Assembly: GCF_030238365.1 (NCBI RefSeq)
Contig: NZ_JASSOT010000078.1
Coordinates: 117,165-181,164, forward strand
Origin: Lelliottia wanjuensis
GTDB taxonomy: Bacteria; Pseudomonadota; Gammaproteobacteria; Enterobacterales; Enterobacteriaceae
Length of the DNA: 64,000 nucleotides
Direction of reading: 5' to 3'
The translations under genes and the position numbers were made by a program. This document shows, piece after piece, positions 52,901-61,882 of this stretch. Numbering within the stretch: position 1 is the stretch's first letter; the number at the start of each line of letters is the position of its first letter. Below the pieces are notes generated by a model. That model searched no databases. It saw nothing but the letters and a program-made list of their open reading frames with translations, and was not told where the DNA came from.

Positions 52901-53042
52901 CCGGCAGCGCCGACACGGGCAGAAAACGATAGCCGATAATCCCTGCCAGCAGGATCGCCACCATCAACAGGGTGGTGGCGACGGGGCGCATGATGAACAG
53001 GCGTGATGGCCCACCTGTGGAGCATGGGGGCAACACCTGCAT
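49920..53042 (-). CDS. mdtB: MdtB, RND efflux pump subunit
   Basis: 1040-aa RND subunit, K-12 length, partner of MdtC. Begins MQVLPPCSTGGPSRLFIMRPVATTLLMVAILLAG. TM4 motif ATGFVVDDAIVVIENISR is intact. The start overlaps the mdtA stop as TGATG (1 nt). Substrates are exported through TolC, which is encoded elsewhere. Confidence 0.97.
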   Translation of the reverse strand: MQVLPPCSTGGPSRLFIMRPVATTLLMVAILLAGIIGYRFLPVSALPEVDYPTIQVVTLYPGASPDVVTSAITAPLERQFGQMSGLKQMSSQSSGGASVVTLQFQLTLPLDVAEQEVQAAINAATNLLPSDLPNPPVYSKVNPADPPIMTLAVTSSAMPMTQVEDMVETRVAQKISQVSGVGLVTLSGGQRPAVRVKLNAQAIAALGLTSETIRTAISNANVNSAKGSLDGPARAVTLSANDQMQSADEYRQLIVAYQNGAPIRLGDVATVEQGAENSWLGAWANKQQAIVMNVQRQPGANIIDTADSIRTMLPQLIETLPKSVSVKVLSDRTTNIRASVSDTQFELMLAIALVVMIIYVFLRNVPATIIPAVAVPLSLVGTFAVMVFLDFSINNLTLMALTIATGFVVDDAIVVIENISRYIEKGEKPLAAALKGAGEIGFTIISLTFSLIAVLIPLLFMGDIVGRLFREFAVTLAVAILISAVVSLTLTPMMCARMLSAESLRNQNRFSRASERLFERVIAAYGRLLAKVLNHPWATLSVALGTLALSVLLWVMIPKGFFPIQDNGIIQGTLQAPQSVSFASMAQRQQQVSDVIMKDPAVESLTSFVGVDGTNPSLNSARLQINLKPLDERDDRVNAVIERLQNAVAKVPGVELYLQPTQDLTIDTTVSRTQYQFTLQANSLEALSTWVPQLVSKLQELPHLSDVSSDWQDQGLAAYVNVNRDTASRLGITMADVDNALYNAFGQRLISTIYTQANQYRVVLEHNTEQTPGLAALDSIRLTSKDGGIVPLSAIATVEQRFTPLSINHLDQFPSTTISFNVPDDYSLGEAVESILNAEKTLSFPTDIQTQFQGSTLAFQAALGNTIWLIVAAVVAMYIVLGVLYESFIHPVTILSTLPTAGVGALLALMLSGSELDVIAIIGIILLIGIVKKNAIMMIDFALAAEREQGMAPRDAIFQACLLRFRPILMTTMAALLGALPLMLSTGVGAELRRPLGIGMVGGLLVSQVLTLFTTPVIYLLFDNLALKLKARFPKREEEA

Positions 53043-54289
53043 CAGGAAGTCGCTCCCTGTTTCGCGTGTTCGCGTTTCGTCGGTTTAGCGCTGGTGGCGG
53101 TGTCGCTGTGGGCTTCGACCACTTCGACTTTGGCCCCTTCGGTCAGACGGTCAATCCCGTCCGTGACCACGCGATCGCCTGCGGAAAGACCGGCGGTGAT
53201 GACCACCGTCTGGCTGTCCTGAATACCCGGCTTCACCAGATGTTTGCTGACTTTGTTGTCGCTGTTCAGCACCCACACGAAGTTGCCTTCGTTACCCATC
53301 TGCAGCGCCGCCGTTGGGATCACCACCGCGTTCTCTTCGGTGGCGACCAGCATGCGCGCGTTGACAAACTGGTTGGGGAACAGGGCGTCGTCCTGATTGT
53401 TAAAGCGCGCTTTCAGCTTGATGGTGCCGGTGGTGGCGTCAATCTGGTTATCGAGGCTCAGAAGCTGGCCGTCGCTCAGTTTGGATTTGTTGGCGCGATC
53501 CCAGGCTTCGACCGCCAGTTTCTGGCCGTTTTTTTGCGCCTGAACCACGGTGGCGATTTCGCTTTCTGGCAGAGTGAAAACCAGATCAATCGGGTGCGTC
53601 TGGGTGAGGACAACAATGCCGGTGGTATCACCGCTGGAGATCTGGTTGCCGATATCGACTTGTTTCAGGCCGACGCGCCCGTCAATCGGCGCGGTGATGC
53701 GGCTCCAGTCCAGCTGAAGCTGTGCGCTGGCAACGGCGGCTTCATCGGCCTTGATGGTGCCCTGGGCCTCGCTCACCAGCGACTGCTGGGTGTCCAGCTC
53801 CTGGCGGGAGACGAGATTGGTTTTCACCAACTGCTGATAGCGCGCGAGATCGCGCTGAGCGTTGGCAAGCGTCGCTTTGTCTTTGGCGAGCTGGCCCTGG
53901 GCCTGCGCGAGCGCCACTTTGAACTGGCTCGGGTCGATTTCCGCCAGCAGATCGCCAGCTTTGACCTGCTGGCCTTCCTGGAAGTGGATCGCCATTAGCT
54001 GTCCGTCGACGCGGCTGCGCACGGTGACAGTATTGGCGGCGGTGACGGTGCCGAGCCCGGTGAGATAACGAGGAACCGATTTGCTGACGGCGGTCGCGGC
54101 CTGAACAGGTGCCAGCGCGCCGCCGCGCATACCGTGGCGTCCACCGCCCGCAGGGCGCTGTGCCTGGCTGTTAGCACCTGCCGGATCGGTGGTCTGCGCC
54201 GATTGATTATGCCAGTACCACGCGGCGGCAAGCGCCACCACAATGACACCGACGGCGATAGCCCAGCGGGATTTGTTGCTGCCTTTCAT
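53042..54289 (-). CDS. mdtA: MdtA, periplasmic adaptor of the MdtABC pump
   Basis: 415-aa membrane fusion protein. N-terminal inner-membrane anchor (WAIAVGVIVVALAAAWYWHN), alpha-hairpin coiled coil (AQAQGQLAKDKATLANAQRDLARYQQLVKTNLVSRQELD), lipoyl half-motifs (GLGTVTAANTVTVRSRVDGQLMAI and WSRITAPIDGRVGLKQVDIGNQI) and beta-barrel. Links MdtBC to TolC. First gene of the mdtABCD-baeSR operon, with a BaeR-type box upstream. Confidence 0.97.
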   Translation of the reverse strand: MKGSNKSRWAIAVGVIVVALAAAWYWHNQSAQTTDPAGANSQAQRPAGGGRHGMRGGALAPVQAATAVSKSVPRYLTGLGTVTAANTVTVRSRVDGQLMAIHFQEGQQVKAGDLLAEIDPSQFKVALAQAQGQLAKDKATLANAQRDLARYQQLVKTNLVSRQELDTQQSLVSEAQGTIKADEAAVASAQLQLDWSRITAPIDGRVGLKQVDIGNQISSGDTTGIVVLTQTHPIDLVFTLPESEIATVVQAQKNGQKLAVEAWDRANKSKLSDGQLLSLDNQIDATTGTIKLKARFNNQDDALFPNQFVNARMLVATEENAVVIPTAALQMGNEGNFVWVLNSDNKVSKHLVKPGIQDSQTVVITAGLSAGDRVVTDGIDRLTEGAKVEVVEAHSDTATSAKPTKREHAKQGATS

Positions 54290-54350
54290 CGTTATACGTT
54301 CTCTTCCTGAAACACTTCGGGGAATGATACTAGTTTAGTCAGGCAACACC

Positions 54351-54371
54351 GCGGAATAATGGAGGAAATAT
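54351..54371 (-). promoter_or_regulatory. BaeR-box-like site upstream of mdtA
   Basis: The minus strand reads ATATTTCCTCCATTATTCCG about 65 nt before the mdtA ATG. This resembles the BaeR box (TTTTTCTCCATDATTGGC) at 13 or so positions, in the expected place and orientation for autoregulated mdtA transcription. Confidence 0.6.
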
Positions 54372-54439
54372 GAAAGACTGTCTGGATTTGTCCGAGATAA
54401 AAGCAAACAGCAACCTATGGTTGCTGTTTTAGTGTTTTC

Positions 54440-54473
54440 TCCCTCTCCCTGTGGGAGAGGGCTGGGGTGAGGG
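54440..54473. repeat. CTCTCCC-type repeat unit
   Basis: TCCCTCTCCCTGTGGGAGAG then GGCTGGGGTGAGGG; the same element as at 28846-28928. Confidence 0.78.
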
Positions 54474-54499
54474 CATCAGGCCGCTCGGAGCGTTTGCCC

Positions 54500-54533
54500 G
54501 CCGGGTGGCGGCTTCGCCTTACCCGGCCTACAA
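54500..54533. repeat. Single REP unit
   Basis: GCCGGGTGGCGGCTTCGCC followed by TTACCCGGCCTACAA, just past the yegD stop. Confidence 0.8.
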
Positions 54534-54550
54534 CGGCAAGAAAACCTCGA

Positions 54551-55903
54551 TCAACTAAACATCACCTTCGCCCAACGGGCCAAACCTGCGGTAACGGAAC
54601 CAAAATCATCGCCACCGGCAATTGGAATGCCCGGCAACTGCTCCGCCAGCGCTTTTTTGATCAGCGGTGAACGCGCGCTACCGCCGGTCAGGTAGATCAC
54701 GTCCGGCTTCTCGTTGCCGTTCTCCAGCGCCAGCTGGACCTGCTCCAGAATGCGCTGCAGCGGCTGCGTCAGCGCCGTTTCAAGCCCCTGCTGAGAAATC
54801 GCCGTCGCCAGCTCATCGCTGATAAACGGCAGTGTGATGGCGTGCTCGACCGCGTTCGAGAGGGCGATCTTGCTCTCTTCGGCGCTGCGTACCACGCGAT
54901 AGCTCAGGCGCTGACGCCAGACTTTATGCAGCAGGGCCACTTTGTCGCCGTCCTGGGCGTCGCGCACCAGGTCGTTAAGGAAGCGTCCGTTGGCGGTGCT
55001 GTAGAAATCGCTCTGCGCCGGAACATCGTTAATCGCCACGGCGTTCCACCACGGCAGAATTGGGAGAGCCGTGCCTTTTTCGGTCTGGCCGCCCATGCCG
55101 AGCAGCGGCATCAGACTCTTAAACGCCAGGGCGATATCCAGGTCGTTACCGCCGACGCGGCAGCCGCTGTGCCCTAACAGGCTGTTTTCGCGGTCACGAC
55201 GCTGGTGCCACTGCGGCCCCATCAGGAGCAGGGAGCAGTCCGTCGTACCACCGCCGATATCCACCACCAGCACGCGTTTTTCTTCGCGCAGCGTGGCTTC
55301 AAAATCCAGCCCGGCGGCAACTGGCTCATACTGGAACACCACGTCGCGAAAACCAGCGCGATGGGCCGCGCGCTCAAGGATCCCCTGTGCCTGCTGGTTG
55401 GCTTCATCGCCGCCTAGACCCTGGAAGTTGATCGGGCGTCCGATCACCGCCTGGGTAATGGTTTCAGTCACCTGAGTCTGCGCCTGGTTGCGAATATGCA
55501 GCATCATCGCGCAGACCAGATCTTCAAACAAGGCCACCTGCTGCGGCTTCAGCCCGCTGGCACCGAGGAAAGATTTGGGGGATTTAACGAAGTAAACTTC
55601 TTCGGGATCTTCAATGTACTGCGCCAGCGAAGAGAGACCGAACTGCACGCTTGATGGCGTCACGTCGATATCTTCTTCGCGGTTGAAATTCACGGCACGA
55701 CGCAGCAGCGCCTGCGTTTCCCCGGCAGTGGCCGGAACCTGATGATGGCGATAAAGCCACTCGCTCACGGCTTCACGCGTCGGGGCGCACAGCATCGACG
55801 GCAGCAGCGAGCTCTCTTTTTCCATTTTCAGCAGACGGGGCTGATTGTCATCCATCACTGCGACTGAGCAGTTTGCGGTACCGTAGTCAAAACCAATAAA
55901 CAC
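54551..55903 (-). CDS. yegD: YegD, Hsp70-family protein
   Basis: 450-aa actin/Hsp70-fold ATPase without a DnaK substrate-binding domain; its cellular role is unclear. Phosphate 1 motif VFIGFDYGTANCSVAVMDD at the start, phosphate 2 VLVVDIGGGTTDCSLLLMG, adenosine motif VIYLTGGSARSPLIKKAL. GTG 55903 is chosen because it gives the K-12 length and is preceded by GGGGATTACGTCA; ATG 55918 would add MGITS. The frame stays open far upstream (to 56587), but that part is the antisense of alkA. Divergent from alkA. Confidence 0.95.
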   Translation of the reverse strand: MFIGFDYGTANCSVAVMDDNQPRLLKMEKESSLLPSMLCAPTREAVSEWLYRHHQVPATAGETQALLRRAVNFNREEDIDVTPSSVQFGLSSLAQYIEDPEEVYFVKSPKSFLGASGLKPQQVALFEDLVCAMMLHIRNQAQTQVTETITQAVIGRPINFQGLGGDEANQQAQGILERAAHRAGFRDVVFQYEPVAAGLDFEATLREEKRVLVVDIGGGTTDCSLLLMGPQWHQRRDRENSLLGHSGCRVGGNDLDIALAFKSLMPLLGMGGQTEKGTALPILPWWNAVAINDVPAQSDFYSTANGRFLNDLVRDAQDGDKVALLHKVWRQRLSYRVVRSAEESKIALSNAVEHAITLPFISDELATAISQQGLETALTQPLQRILEQVQLALENGNEKPDVIYLTGGSARSPLIKKALAEQLPGIPIAGGDDFGSVTAGLARWAKVMFS

Positions 55904-55970
55904 TGACGTAATCCCCATGCCGTTGAGAAGGGGCGAGACTTTAGCGAAATGTCTCGCTCTCGACAACTGG

Positions 55971-55983
55971 AATATGAAAGCAA
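55971..55983 (+). promoter_or_regulatory. Ada box of alkA
   Basis: AAT-ATGAAA-GCAA is an exact match to the Ada operator AAT-N6-GCAA, located 65 nt before the alkA ATG, with TATGCT as a possible -10 at 56006-56011. It predicts induction by methylated Ada during alkylation stress. Confidence 0.75.
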
Positions 55984-56035
55984 GGCACGCGGGGCCTGGT
56001 CGGGTTATGCTGTGAGGACAACAAAAGGAGCGACG

Positions 56036-56908
56036 ATGTACACCCTGAACTGGCAACCCCCCTACGACTGGCAATGGATGTTTGGCTTTCTCGGCGCGCG
56101 TGCGGTTACGGGCGTGGAAACCGTCACTGACGAGTATTACGAGCGCAGTTTCACCTGCGAGGGTCATCAGGGGCTGTTTCGCGTCACGCCACTCGAGAAG
56201 CATTGCACCCTGCAGGTGACGCTCAGCGACGGGCTGATTCCGGTGGCCGATACCTGTCTGGCGCGTATCGAACGTCTCTTCGATCTGACCTGCAATCCGC
56301 AGCAGATTGCCACGACGCTCGGAGAGCTGGGTGCGGCGCGTCCGGGGTTGCGATTGCCGGGGGCGATGGATGCTTATGAGCAGGGCGTGAGGGCGATCCT
56401 CGGGCAGCTGGTGAGCGTGTCGATGGCCGCAAAACTCGCGGCGCGGGTGGTGGCCCTGTGCGGTGAACCGCTGAAAGATTTCCCGGAGTACACCTGTTTC
56501 CCGACGCCTGCCGCGCTGGCAGCCGCCGATCCGCTGGCGCTCAAGGCGCTGGGGATGCCGGTCAAGCGCGCGGAGTCGCTGATTCATCTTGCGCAGTCGG
56601 TGGTCGACGGCACCTTTCCGCTCCAGCCGCCGGAAGATATTGAAGGGGGAATGAAGGCGCTACAGGCGCGACCGGGGATCGGGCGTTGGACGGCGAACTA
56701 CTTAGCCCTGCGCGGATGGCAGGCGAAGGATGTGTTTTTGCCGGACGATTATCTGATTAAACAGCGCTTCGCCGGCATGACACCGGCGCAGATCCGCAAG
56801 TATGCTCAGCGCTGGCAGCCGTGGCGCTCTTACGCGTTGCTTCACATCTGGTACACCGATGGCTGGACACCGTCAGTTGATAGCGAAGTAGCTGGTATTC
56901 AGCAGTAG
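56036..56908 (+). CDS. alkA: AlkA, 3-methyladenine DNA glycosylase II
   Basis: 290-aa monofunctional DNA glycosylase removing alkylated purines. AlkA N-terminal domain (MYTLNWQPPYDWQWMFGFLGARAV), then the helix-hairpin-helix GPD-type motif QARPGIGRWTANYLALRGW and the catalytic Asp in VFLPDDYLIKQRF. Start at ATG 56036 with AAAGGAG upstream; the 29-codon longer frame is not conserved. It is about 8 residues longer than K-12 AlkA at the C-terminus (SVDSEVAGIQQ) and overlaps the 3' end of yegE by 36 nt on the other strand. Confidence 0.95.
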   Translation: MYTLNWQPPYDWQWMFGFLGARAVTGVETVTDEYYERSFTCEGHQGLFRVTPLEKHCTLQVTLSDGLIPVADTCLARIERLFDLTCNPQQIATTLGELGAARPGLRLPGAMDAYEQGVRAILGQLVSVSMAAKLAARVVALCGEPLKDFPEYTCFPTPAALAAADPLALKALGMPVKRAESLIHLAQSVVDGTFPLQPPEDIEGGMKALQARPGIGRWTANYLALRGWQAKDVFLPDDYLIKQRFAGMTPAQIRKYAQRWQPWRSYALLHIWYTDGWTPSVDSEVAGIQQ

Positions 56909-59900
56909 CTCCAGCGGCTGCGGCTCGGCGATGGAATCCCCGTAGATAAAGTCGATGCCAATCCCAGAGAGGGTATCCATCATCAGCGGCTGATTGCTCG
57001 GCCCGGCGATGGTTTTCATCCCCAGCCGCTGGGCGTGGCCCTGGATAATGGTCACCATCATTTCGTCCATCAGATTGCCGTGGACGTTGGTCACCAGCTC
57101 TGGGTCAAGCAGCAGATAATCCGCCATGTGCGCGCTGAGATGGTTGAAGATATCCATATCACGTCCGACGTGGCTTAACACAATCCGACATCCCGCCTGA
57201 CGCAGTTTTTGCAGCCCTTCCTGAATGTTAGCGTCCTGGTTTTGCAGGGTTTCGACCGGGATCACCAGATGCAGCAGACGCCCCGGCAGCGGACTTTTCT
57301 CCTGCAAATCGAGCAGTTCATTCACCAGCGTCGCGCTGGAAAGTCCTTCCGGTGAGAGCGGCAGCGCCACGCCCATCCCTTTACTGGCAACCTGACCCGC
57401 AAAGGCGCGGAAAAATTCCTGGAAAATACGACGGTCGAGGGCATGGAGCAGATCCGGCTCCGCCAGACCTGAACGGAACGCGTGTTCTTCCAGCACTTCG
57501 CCCTGACTGGTCCACAGACGCAGAGAGACCAGCCAGAAATTGCTGGCTTCCGGAATGCGCGGTGAGGCGACGCTGCGGCCAATCATCAGCAGGTGATTGT
57601 CTTTGATCATGTGCCACTGTTCATCGAGGGACATCATGCTGCGCGCGCTGTGAATTCTCTCCTGCTGCGGCTCGTACACGGTTACCACGCCGCGGCCATT
57701 ATTCTTCGAGGCGTAGCAGGCGATATCCGCCTGGGACATCACATCGGCGGCCTGGCTGTTACTGTCATCAATCAGCGTAATCCCGGCGCTGGCCCCGATG
57801 CGGTGCAGACGACCTTCCCACATAAAGTGGTAATCGTTGATAGCGTGAATAATTCGACCCGCGATATAGCGCGCGCTCTCGACGTTACAGTCCGGCAGCA
57901 GCAGGCCAAACTCGTCGCCGCCCAGACGGGCCAGCACGTCGCTGGAGCGCAGCATGCTCAGCATCAGGGACGACAGCTCACGCAGCAGGGCGTCGCCCGC
58001 CGCGTGGCCTGCGGTGTCATTCACCGCCTTGAAGCGGTCGAGATCGATAAACACCAGCGCGTGGCGCTGATGGGTGTCATGCACGGTTTGCAGCAGACGC
58101 TTGAGGTGGCTCTCGAAACTGACGCGGTTCGCCAGGTGGGTGAGGGCGTCGTGAGAGGCGCTGTAGCTCAGCTGGCGCAGCATTTTGCGCGATTCTGTGA
58201 CGTCCTGAATGACCAGCACCGAGCCGATATTCTGCCCGTCGAGGGTGCTGAGCGGTGTGATGCTGTAGTGAATATCAAAGGTGCCGCTGTTACGGCTGTG
58301 CAGCACCACGTCCTGATTGATGTCGGAGCGTGACATATCGCCGCTGTGAATATTTTCCATCGGCGGACCGTTCTCGCCGAAGGTAATGTGCAGCACGTTG
58401 AGGATCGGCTGGCCCATTGCCTCCTGCTGCGTCCAGCCGCTCATCTTCTCGGCGACCGGGTTCATAAAGGTGACGTGCATGTCGACATCGGTACAGAGCA
58501 CCGCCTCCCCGATGGAGTCGAGGGTGATATGCAGACGCTCTTTTTCCTGGAACAGGGCTTCGTTAAGTTCCTTAACTTCGGTCATGTCCATATTAATGCC
58601 GAGCAGACGCTCGACTTCGCCCTGCTTGTTGAGCACCCGGTTCGCCAGGGAGCGGATATGGCGCACGCCCTCTTTGACGCGAATGCGGAACTCCAGCTTA
58701 AATGGGACGCGCGCCATCAGGGAGTCGCGGATGACCTGTTCGGCCTGCTCGCGATCTTCCGGAATAATGCTCTCATGCCAGAGCTGCCAGGTCGGTTTGA
58801 TGTGCGGCGGGATCTCGTACATCTCGAACATGCGTTTGTCCCAGCTGATCACATCCGGCTGCAAATCCCACTCCCAGATGCCAATTCCGCCCGCTTCGTT
58901 CGCCAGCGTAATGCGCTCCATCAGACGCTTATTCACCCATTCGGTGTGCTTGAGGTCGTTGATGTCTTCAATCTGGGCGATGAAATAGAGCGGGGAACCG
59001 TCCGTATGGCGCACCACGGAAACCGTCAGCAGCGCCCAGACCACCTCGCCGCTGCGGGTGTAGTAGCGCTTCTCCATCGAGTAGCTGTTGATATCGCCAC
59101 GAACCAGCTCTTCCAGGCTTTCAAGATCGTTGTTTAAATCTTCCGGCCAGGTCAGCTGCTGGAAGGTGAGGGCCTGCAGTTCGGGCTGGGAATAGCCGAG
59201 GAACTGACAGAGTGCTTTGTTGGCCTGTAGCCACTGGCCTTCGATGCCCACCAGCGCCATGCCGATGGCGGAATATTCCATCGCATTACGAAAACGTTCT
59301 TCGCTCTCGGTAATGTGTTTGCGCTCGGCGCGAAACGCGTACATCACCATGGTCATTACGTTCGCGGGCAGGAGCATCATCAGGAACGGCAGCCACGGCG
59401 CGTTGAGCATTACGCCGGTATTCTGGGCGGTCATCAGCGTCGGTTGGGTCGCAATCATCAGCGACACCATCATCACCGTCACCAGGAAGACGAGGAAGGC
59501 TTCCATGCGCGGCAGGCGCACGGCGCTCCACATCAGCAGCACAATCACGCAGGTAAACGGCCAGGGCAGGAAGGTGATCGCCACCCAGCACAGCACCAGC
59601 GTCACGGCCATGGTGAGCAGCGTTTCGAGTAGCAGTTTGGGATTGCGATGACGCAGTAAATAGTGAGGTTTGAACAGCAGACCGAGCGGGACCAGCGCCA
59701 GCGCGCCGATGGATTCGGATAACACCCAGACCAGGAAGTTACGCACCGGTTCGGCGCTCGGGACCAGCAGCCAGGCCAGAATACCGCCCAGAATCGGCGG
59801 GATGACCGCGCTGCCAATCGCCAGTCGTATCCAGTCGCCAAGATTTTTTAGTGGATTATACCAGGGCAGGAGTTTACGCAGCAGCAGCGCGCCGACGCAC

Positions 59901-60202
59901 GCTTCAATCACGTTGATCGCCGTATACCAGAAGCTGAGCGTCTCCCAGGAGAACAGCATCCATGACGCAAAAACATTGCCGAACGAGCAGGCGAGGGCGA
60001 TGCCGGGCCACATCTTCCCGGCGTGGCGATAAAACGCGACCATCATGATGGAGGTCGGGAACCACAGCGGTGCCAGTAACGTTCCGAAACGCGTCAGTTC
60101 GAGCGAGAAAAGGGTAAAGATAAAGGTAACCAGACCAAGACTGACAAGCCGTAGTAAAGGATGTGGGGTAGTCACCAAAACACGTTGGTATTGTTTATTC
60201 AT
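56873..60202 (-). CDS. dgcE: DgcE (YegE), MASE1-PAS-GGDEF diguanylate cyclase
   Basis: 1109-aa inner-membrane c-di-GMP synthase from ATG 60202 (MNKQYQRVLVTTPHPLLRL); ATG 60226 is an alternative. Layout: MASE1 membrane sensor with about 8-10 spans (1-300), three PAS/PAC units (about 300-660), GGDEF with the active RLGGDEFG motif, and a C-terminal EAL-like domain that has lost the EAL catalytic signature, as in K-12. In E. coli DgcE feeds the DgcM/PdeR switch for curli and biofilm. Convergent with alkA. Confidence 0.95.
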   Translation of the reverse strand: MNKQYQRVLVTTPHPLLRLVSLGLVTFIFTLFSLELTRFGTLLAPLWFPTSIMMVAFYRHAGKMWPGIALACSFGNVFASWMLFSWETLSFWYTAINVIEACVGALLLRKLLPWYNPLKNLGDWIRLAIGSAVIPPILGGILAWLLVPSAEPVRNFLVWVLSESIGALALVPLGLLFKPHYLLRHRNPKLLLETLLTMAVTLVLCWVAITFLPWPFTCVIVLLMWSAVRLPRMEAFLVFLVTVMMVSLMIATQPTLMTAQNTGVMLNAPWLPFLMMLLPANVMTMVMYAFRAERKHITESEERFRNAMEYSAIGMALVGIEGQWLQANKALCQFLGYSQPELQALTFQQLTWPEDLNNDLESLEELVRGDINSYSMEKRYYTRSGEVVWALLTVSVVRHTDGSPLYFIAQIEDINDLKHTEWVNKRLMERITLANEAGGIGIWEWDLQPDVISWDKRMFEMYEIPPHIKPTWQLWHESIIPEDREQAEQVIRDSLMARVPFKLEFRIRVKEGVRHIRSLANRVLNKQGEVERLLGINMDMTEVKELNEALFQEKERLHITLDSIGEAVLCTDVDMHVTFMNPVAEKMSGWTQQEAMGQPILNVLHITFGENGPPMENIHSGDMSRSDINQDVVLHSRNSGTFDIHYSITPLSTLDGQNIGSVLVIQDVTESRKMLRQLSYSASHDALTHLANRVSFESHLKRLLQTVHDTHQRHALVFIDLDRFKAVNDTAGHAAGDALLRELSSLMLSMLRSSDVLARLGGDEFGLLLPDCNVESARYIAGRIIHAINDYHFMWEGRLHRIGASAGITLIDDSNSQAADVMSQADIACYASKNNGRGVVTVYEPQQERIHSARSMMSLDEQWHMIKDNHLLMIGRSVASPRIPEASNFWLVSLRLWTSQGEVLEEHAFRSGLAEPDLLHALDRRIFQEFFRAFAGQVASKGMGVALPLSPEGLSSATLVNELLDLQEKSPLPGRLLHLVIPVETLQNQDANIQEGLQKLRQAGCRIVLSHVGRDMDIFNHLSAHMADYLLLDPELVTNVHGNLMDEMMVTIIQGHAQRLGMKTIAGPSNQPLMMDTLSGIGIDFIYGDSIAEPQPLELLLNTSYFAIN

Positions 60203-60544
60203 TACCGCTTTATCCAGAGACGCCATGCTGCCAGGAACCAGGTCCGCACGAGTGAGAATTTTAATTTGGATTATGCTAGTACAAACAATTTACAATTCAT
60301 ATGCTGACTGCTCATAATTTGTCATCATAGAGTTATTAAATACTTAGTCTGCAGAAATTTCATGTTTAACGCTGTAAAAGTGACCGTTTAAATTTGGGTC
60401 AGGGCCAAAAGATGTATTTGGAATGACTCTCGCATTACCTGCGCTTTCGACTAGTATCAGACACACGAAATCCCTATAATTGCCGCGTTTGACGCTCCGG
60501 CGTCGTCCTTCCTTTACATCCAGGTTAATCAGGTCGCTAAATTT

Positions 60545-61186
60545 ATGACTGATAAGTCTCATCAGTGCGTCATCATAGGCATCGCCGGCGCATCAGCTTC
60601 AGGTAAAAGTCTTATTGCCAGTACGCTTTATCGCGAACTGCGTGAACAAGTTGGTGATGAGCACATCGGCGTCATTCCCGAAGACAGCTACTATAAAGAT
60701 CAATCCCATCTGTCGATGGAAGAACGCGTAAAAACGAATTACGACCATCCTAATGCCATGGATCACAGCCTGCTGTTCCAGCATTTGCAAATGATCAAAA
60801 GCGGCACCCCTATCGACCTGCCGGTCTATAGCTATGTCGACCACACCCGTACGGCAGAGACGATTCACATTGAACCGAAAAAGGTCATCATTCTGGAAGG
60901 CATTCTGCTGCTGACCGACGCGCGTTTGCGCGAAGCGATGAACTTCTCGATTTTCGTCGACACACCGCTGGATATCTGCCTGATGCGTCGTATCAAGCGC
61001 GACGTCAACGAGCGCGGGCGTTCGATGGATTCGGTGATGGCACAATATCAGAAGACGGTGCGTCCGATGTTCCTGCAGTTTATCGAGCCGTCTAAACAGT
61101 ACGCCGATATCATCGTGCCGCGCGGGGGTAAAAACCGCATTGCTATCGATATCCTGAAAGCGAAAATCAGCCAGTTTTTTGAATAA
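60545..61186 (+). CDS. udk: Uridine kinase Udk
   Basis: 213-aa cytosolic kinase phosphorylating uridine and cytidine in pyrimidine salvage. Walker A GIAGASASGKS, PEDSYYKDQ, YDHPNAMDH, VIILEGILLL (Walker B) and the RIKRDVNERGR lid. Same length as K-12. The intergenic region before it (60227-60544) is A+T rich and carries the divergent dgcE and udk promoters. Confidence 0.97.
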   Translation: MTDKSHQCVIIGIAGASASGKSLIASTLYRELREQVGDEHIGVIPEDSYYKDQSHLSMEERVKTNYDHPNAMDHSLLFQHLQMIKSGTPIDLPVYSYVDHTRTAETIHIEPKKVIILEGILLLTDARLREAMNFSIFVDTPLDICLMRRIKRDVNERGRSMDSVMAQYQKTVRPMFLQFIEPSKQYADIIVPRGGKNRIAIDILKAKISQFFE

Positions 61187-61226
61187 TTCGCGCGAATTGT
61201 GTACCGTTCAGAGATAACCGGGTTTG

Positions 61227-61254
61227 CCCCGAAGCCGCTGCGGCTTTGGGGTTT
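61227..61254 (+). terminator. Hairpin between udk and dcd
   Basis: CCCCGAAGCCG and CGGCTTTGGGG around CTG, followed by TTT. Strong stem but short T-run, so it may be an attenuator allowing read-through to dcd. Confidence 0.6.
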
Positions 61255-61277
61255 GATGCACGAAAGGAGAAAGTGTC

Positions 61278-61859
61278 ATGCGTCTTTGTGACCGAGATAT
61301 AGAAGCCTGGCTGGATGAAGGGCGTCTGTCTATCACCCCGCGTCCGCCAGTGGAACGCATTAACGGCGTCACCGTCGATGTGCGTCTGGGCAATAAATTC
61401 CGTACTTTTAGCGGCCACACCGCCCCCTTTATTGATTTGAGCGGGCCGAAAGACGAAGTCAGCGCGGCGCTCGATCGCGTGATGAGCGATGAAATCGTGC
61501 TGGCCGAAGGCGATGCGTTCTACCTGCATCCGGGCGAGCTGGCGCTGGCGGTGACCTATGAGTCCGTCACGCTGCCTGCCGATCTGGTCGGCTGGCTCGA
61601 TGGCCGCTCTTCTCTGGCGCGTCTGGGCCTGATGGTGCACGTCACCGCGCACCGTATCGATCCCGGCTGGTCCGGCCGTATCGTGCTGGAGTTCTTCAAT
61701 GCCGGAAAACTGCCGCTGGCCCTGCGCCCTGGTATGATGATCGGTGCGCTGAGCTTCGAGCCGCTTACCGGCCCGGCGGATCGCCCTTACAACCGCCGTC
61801 AGGACGCGAAATATCGCGACCAGCAGGGCGCGGTTGCCAGTCGTATCGATAAAGACTGA
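61278..61859 (+). CDS. dcd: dCTP deaminase Dcd
   Basis: 193-aa homotrimeric enzyme converting dCTP to dUTP, the main dUMP source for thymidylate. Signatures: MRLCDRDIEAWLDEGRLSI, the dUTPase-like GWLDGRSSLARLGLMVHVTAHRIDPGWSG (with the catalytic Glu later in VLEFFNAG) and PYNRRQDAKYRDQQGAVASR. Shine-Dalgarno AAAGGAGA. Confidence 0.97.
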   Translation: MRLCDRDIEAWLDEGRLSITPRPPVERINGVTVDVRLGNKFRTFSGHTAPFIDLSGPKDEVSAALDRVMSDEIVLAEGDAFYLHPGELALAVTYESVTLPADLVGWLDGRSSLARLGLMVHVTAHRIDPGWSGRIVLEFFNAGKLPLALRPGMMIGALSFEPLTGPADRPYNRRQDAKYRDQQGAVASRIDKD

Positions 61860-61882
61860 TTTTAGGCTTCACTGAGGATGCC

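Noticed and set aside
55919..56587. 223-residue N-terminal extension of YegD
   Set aside because: The frame is open, but it is the antisense of alkA and absent from YegD homologues.
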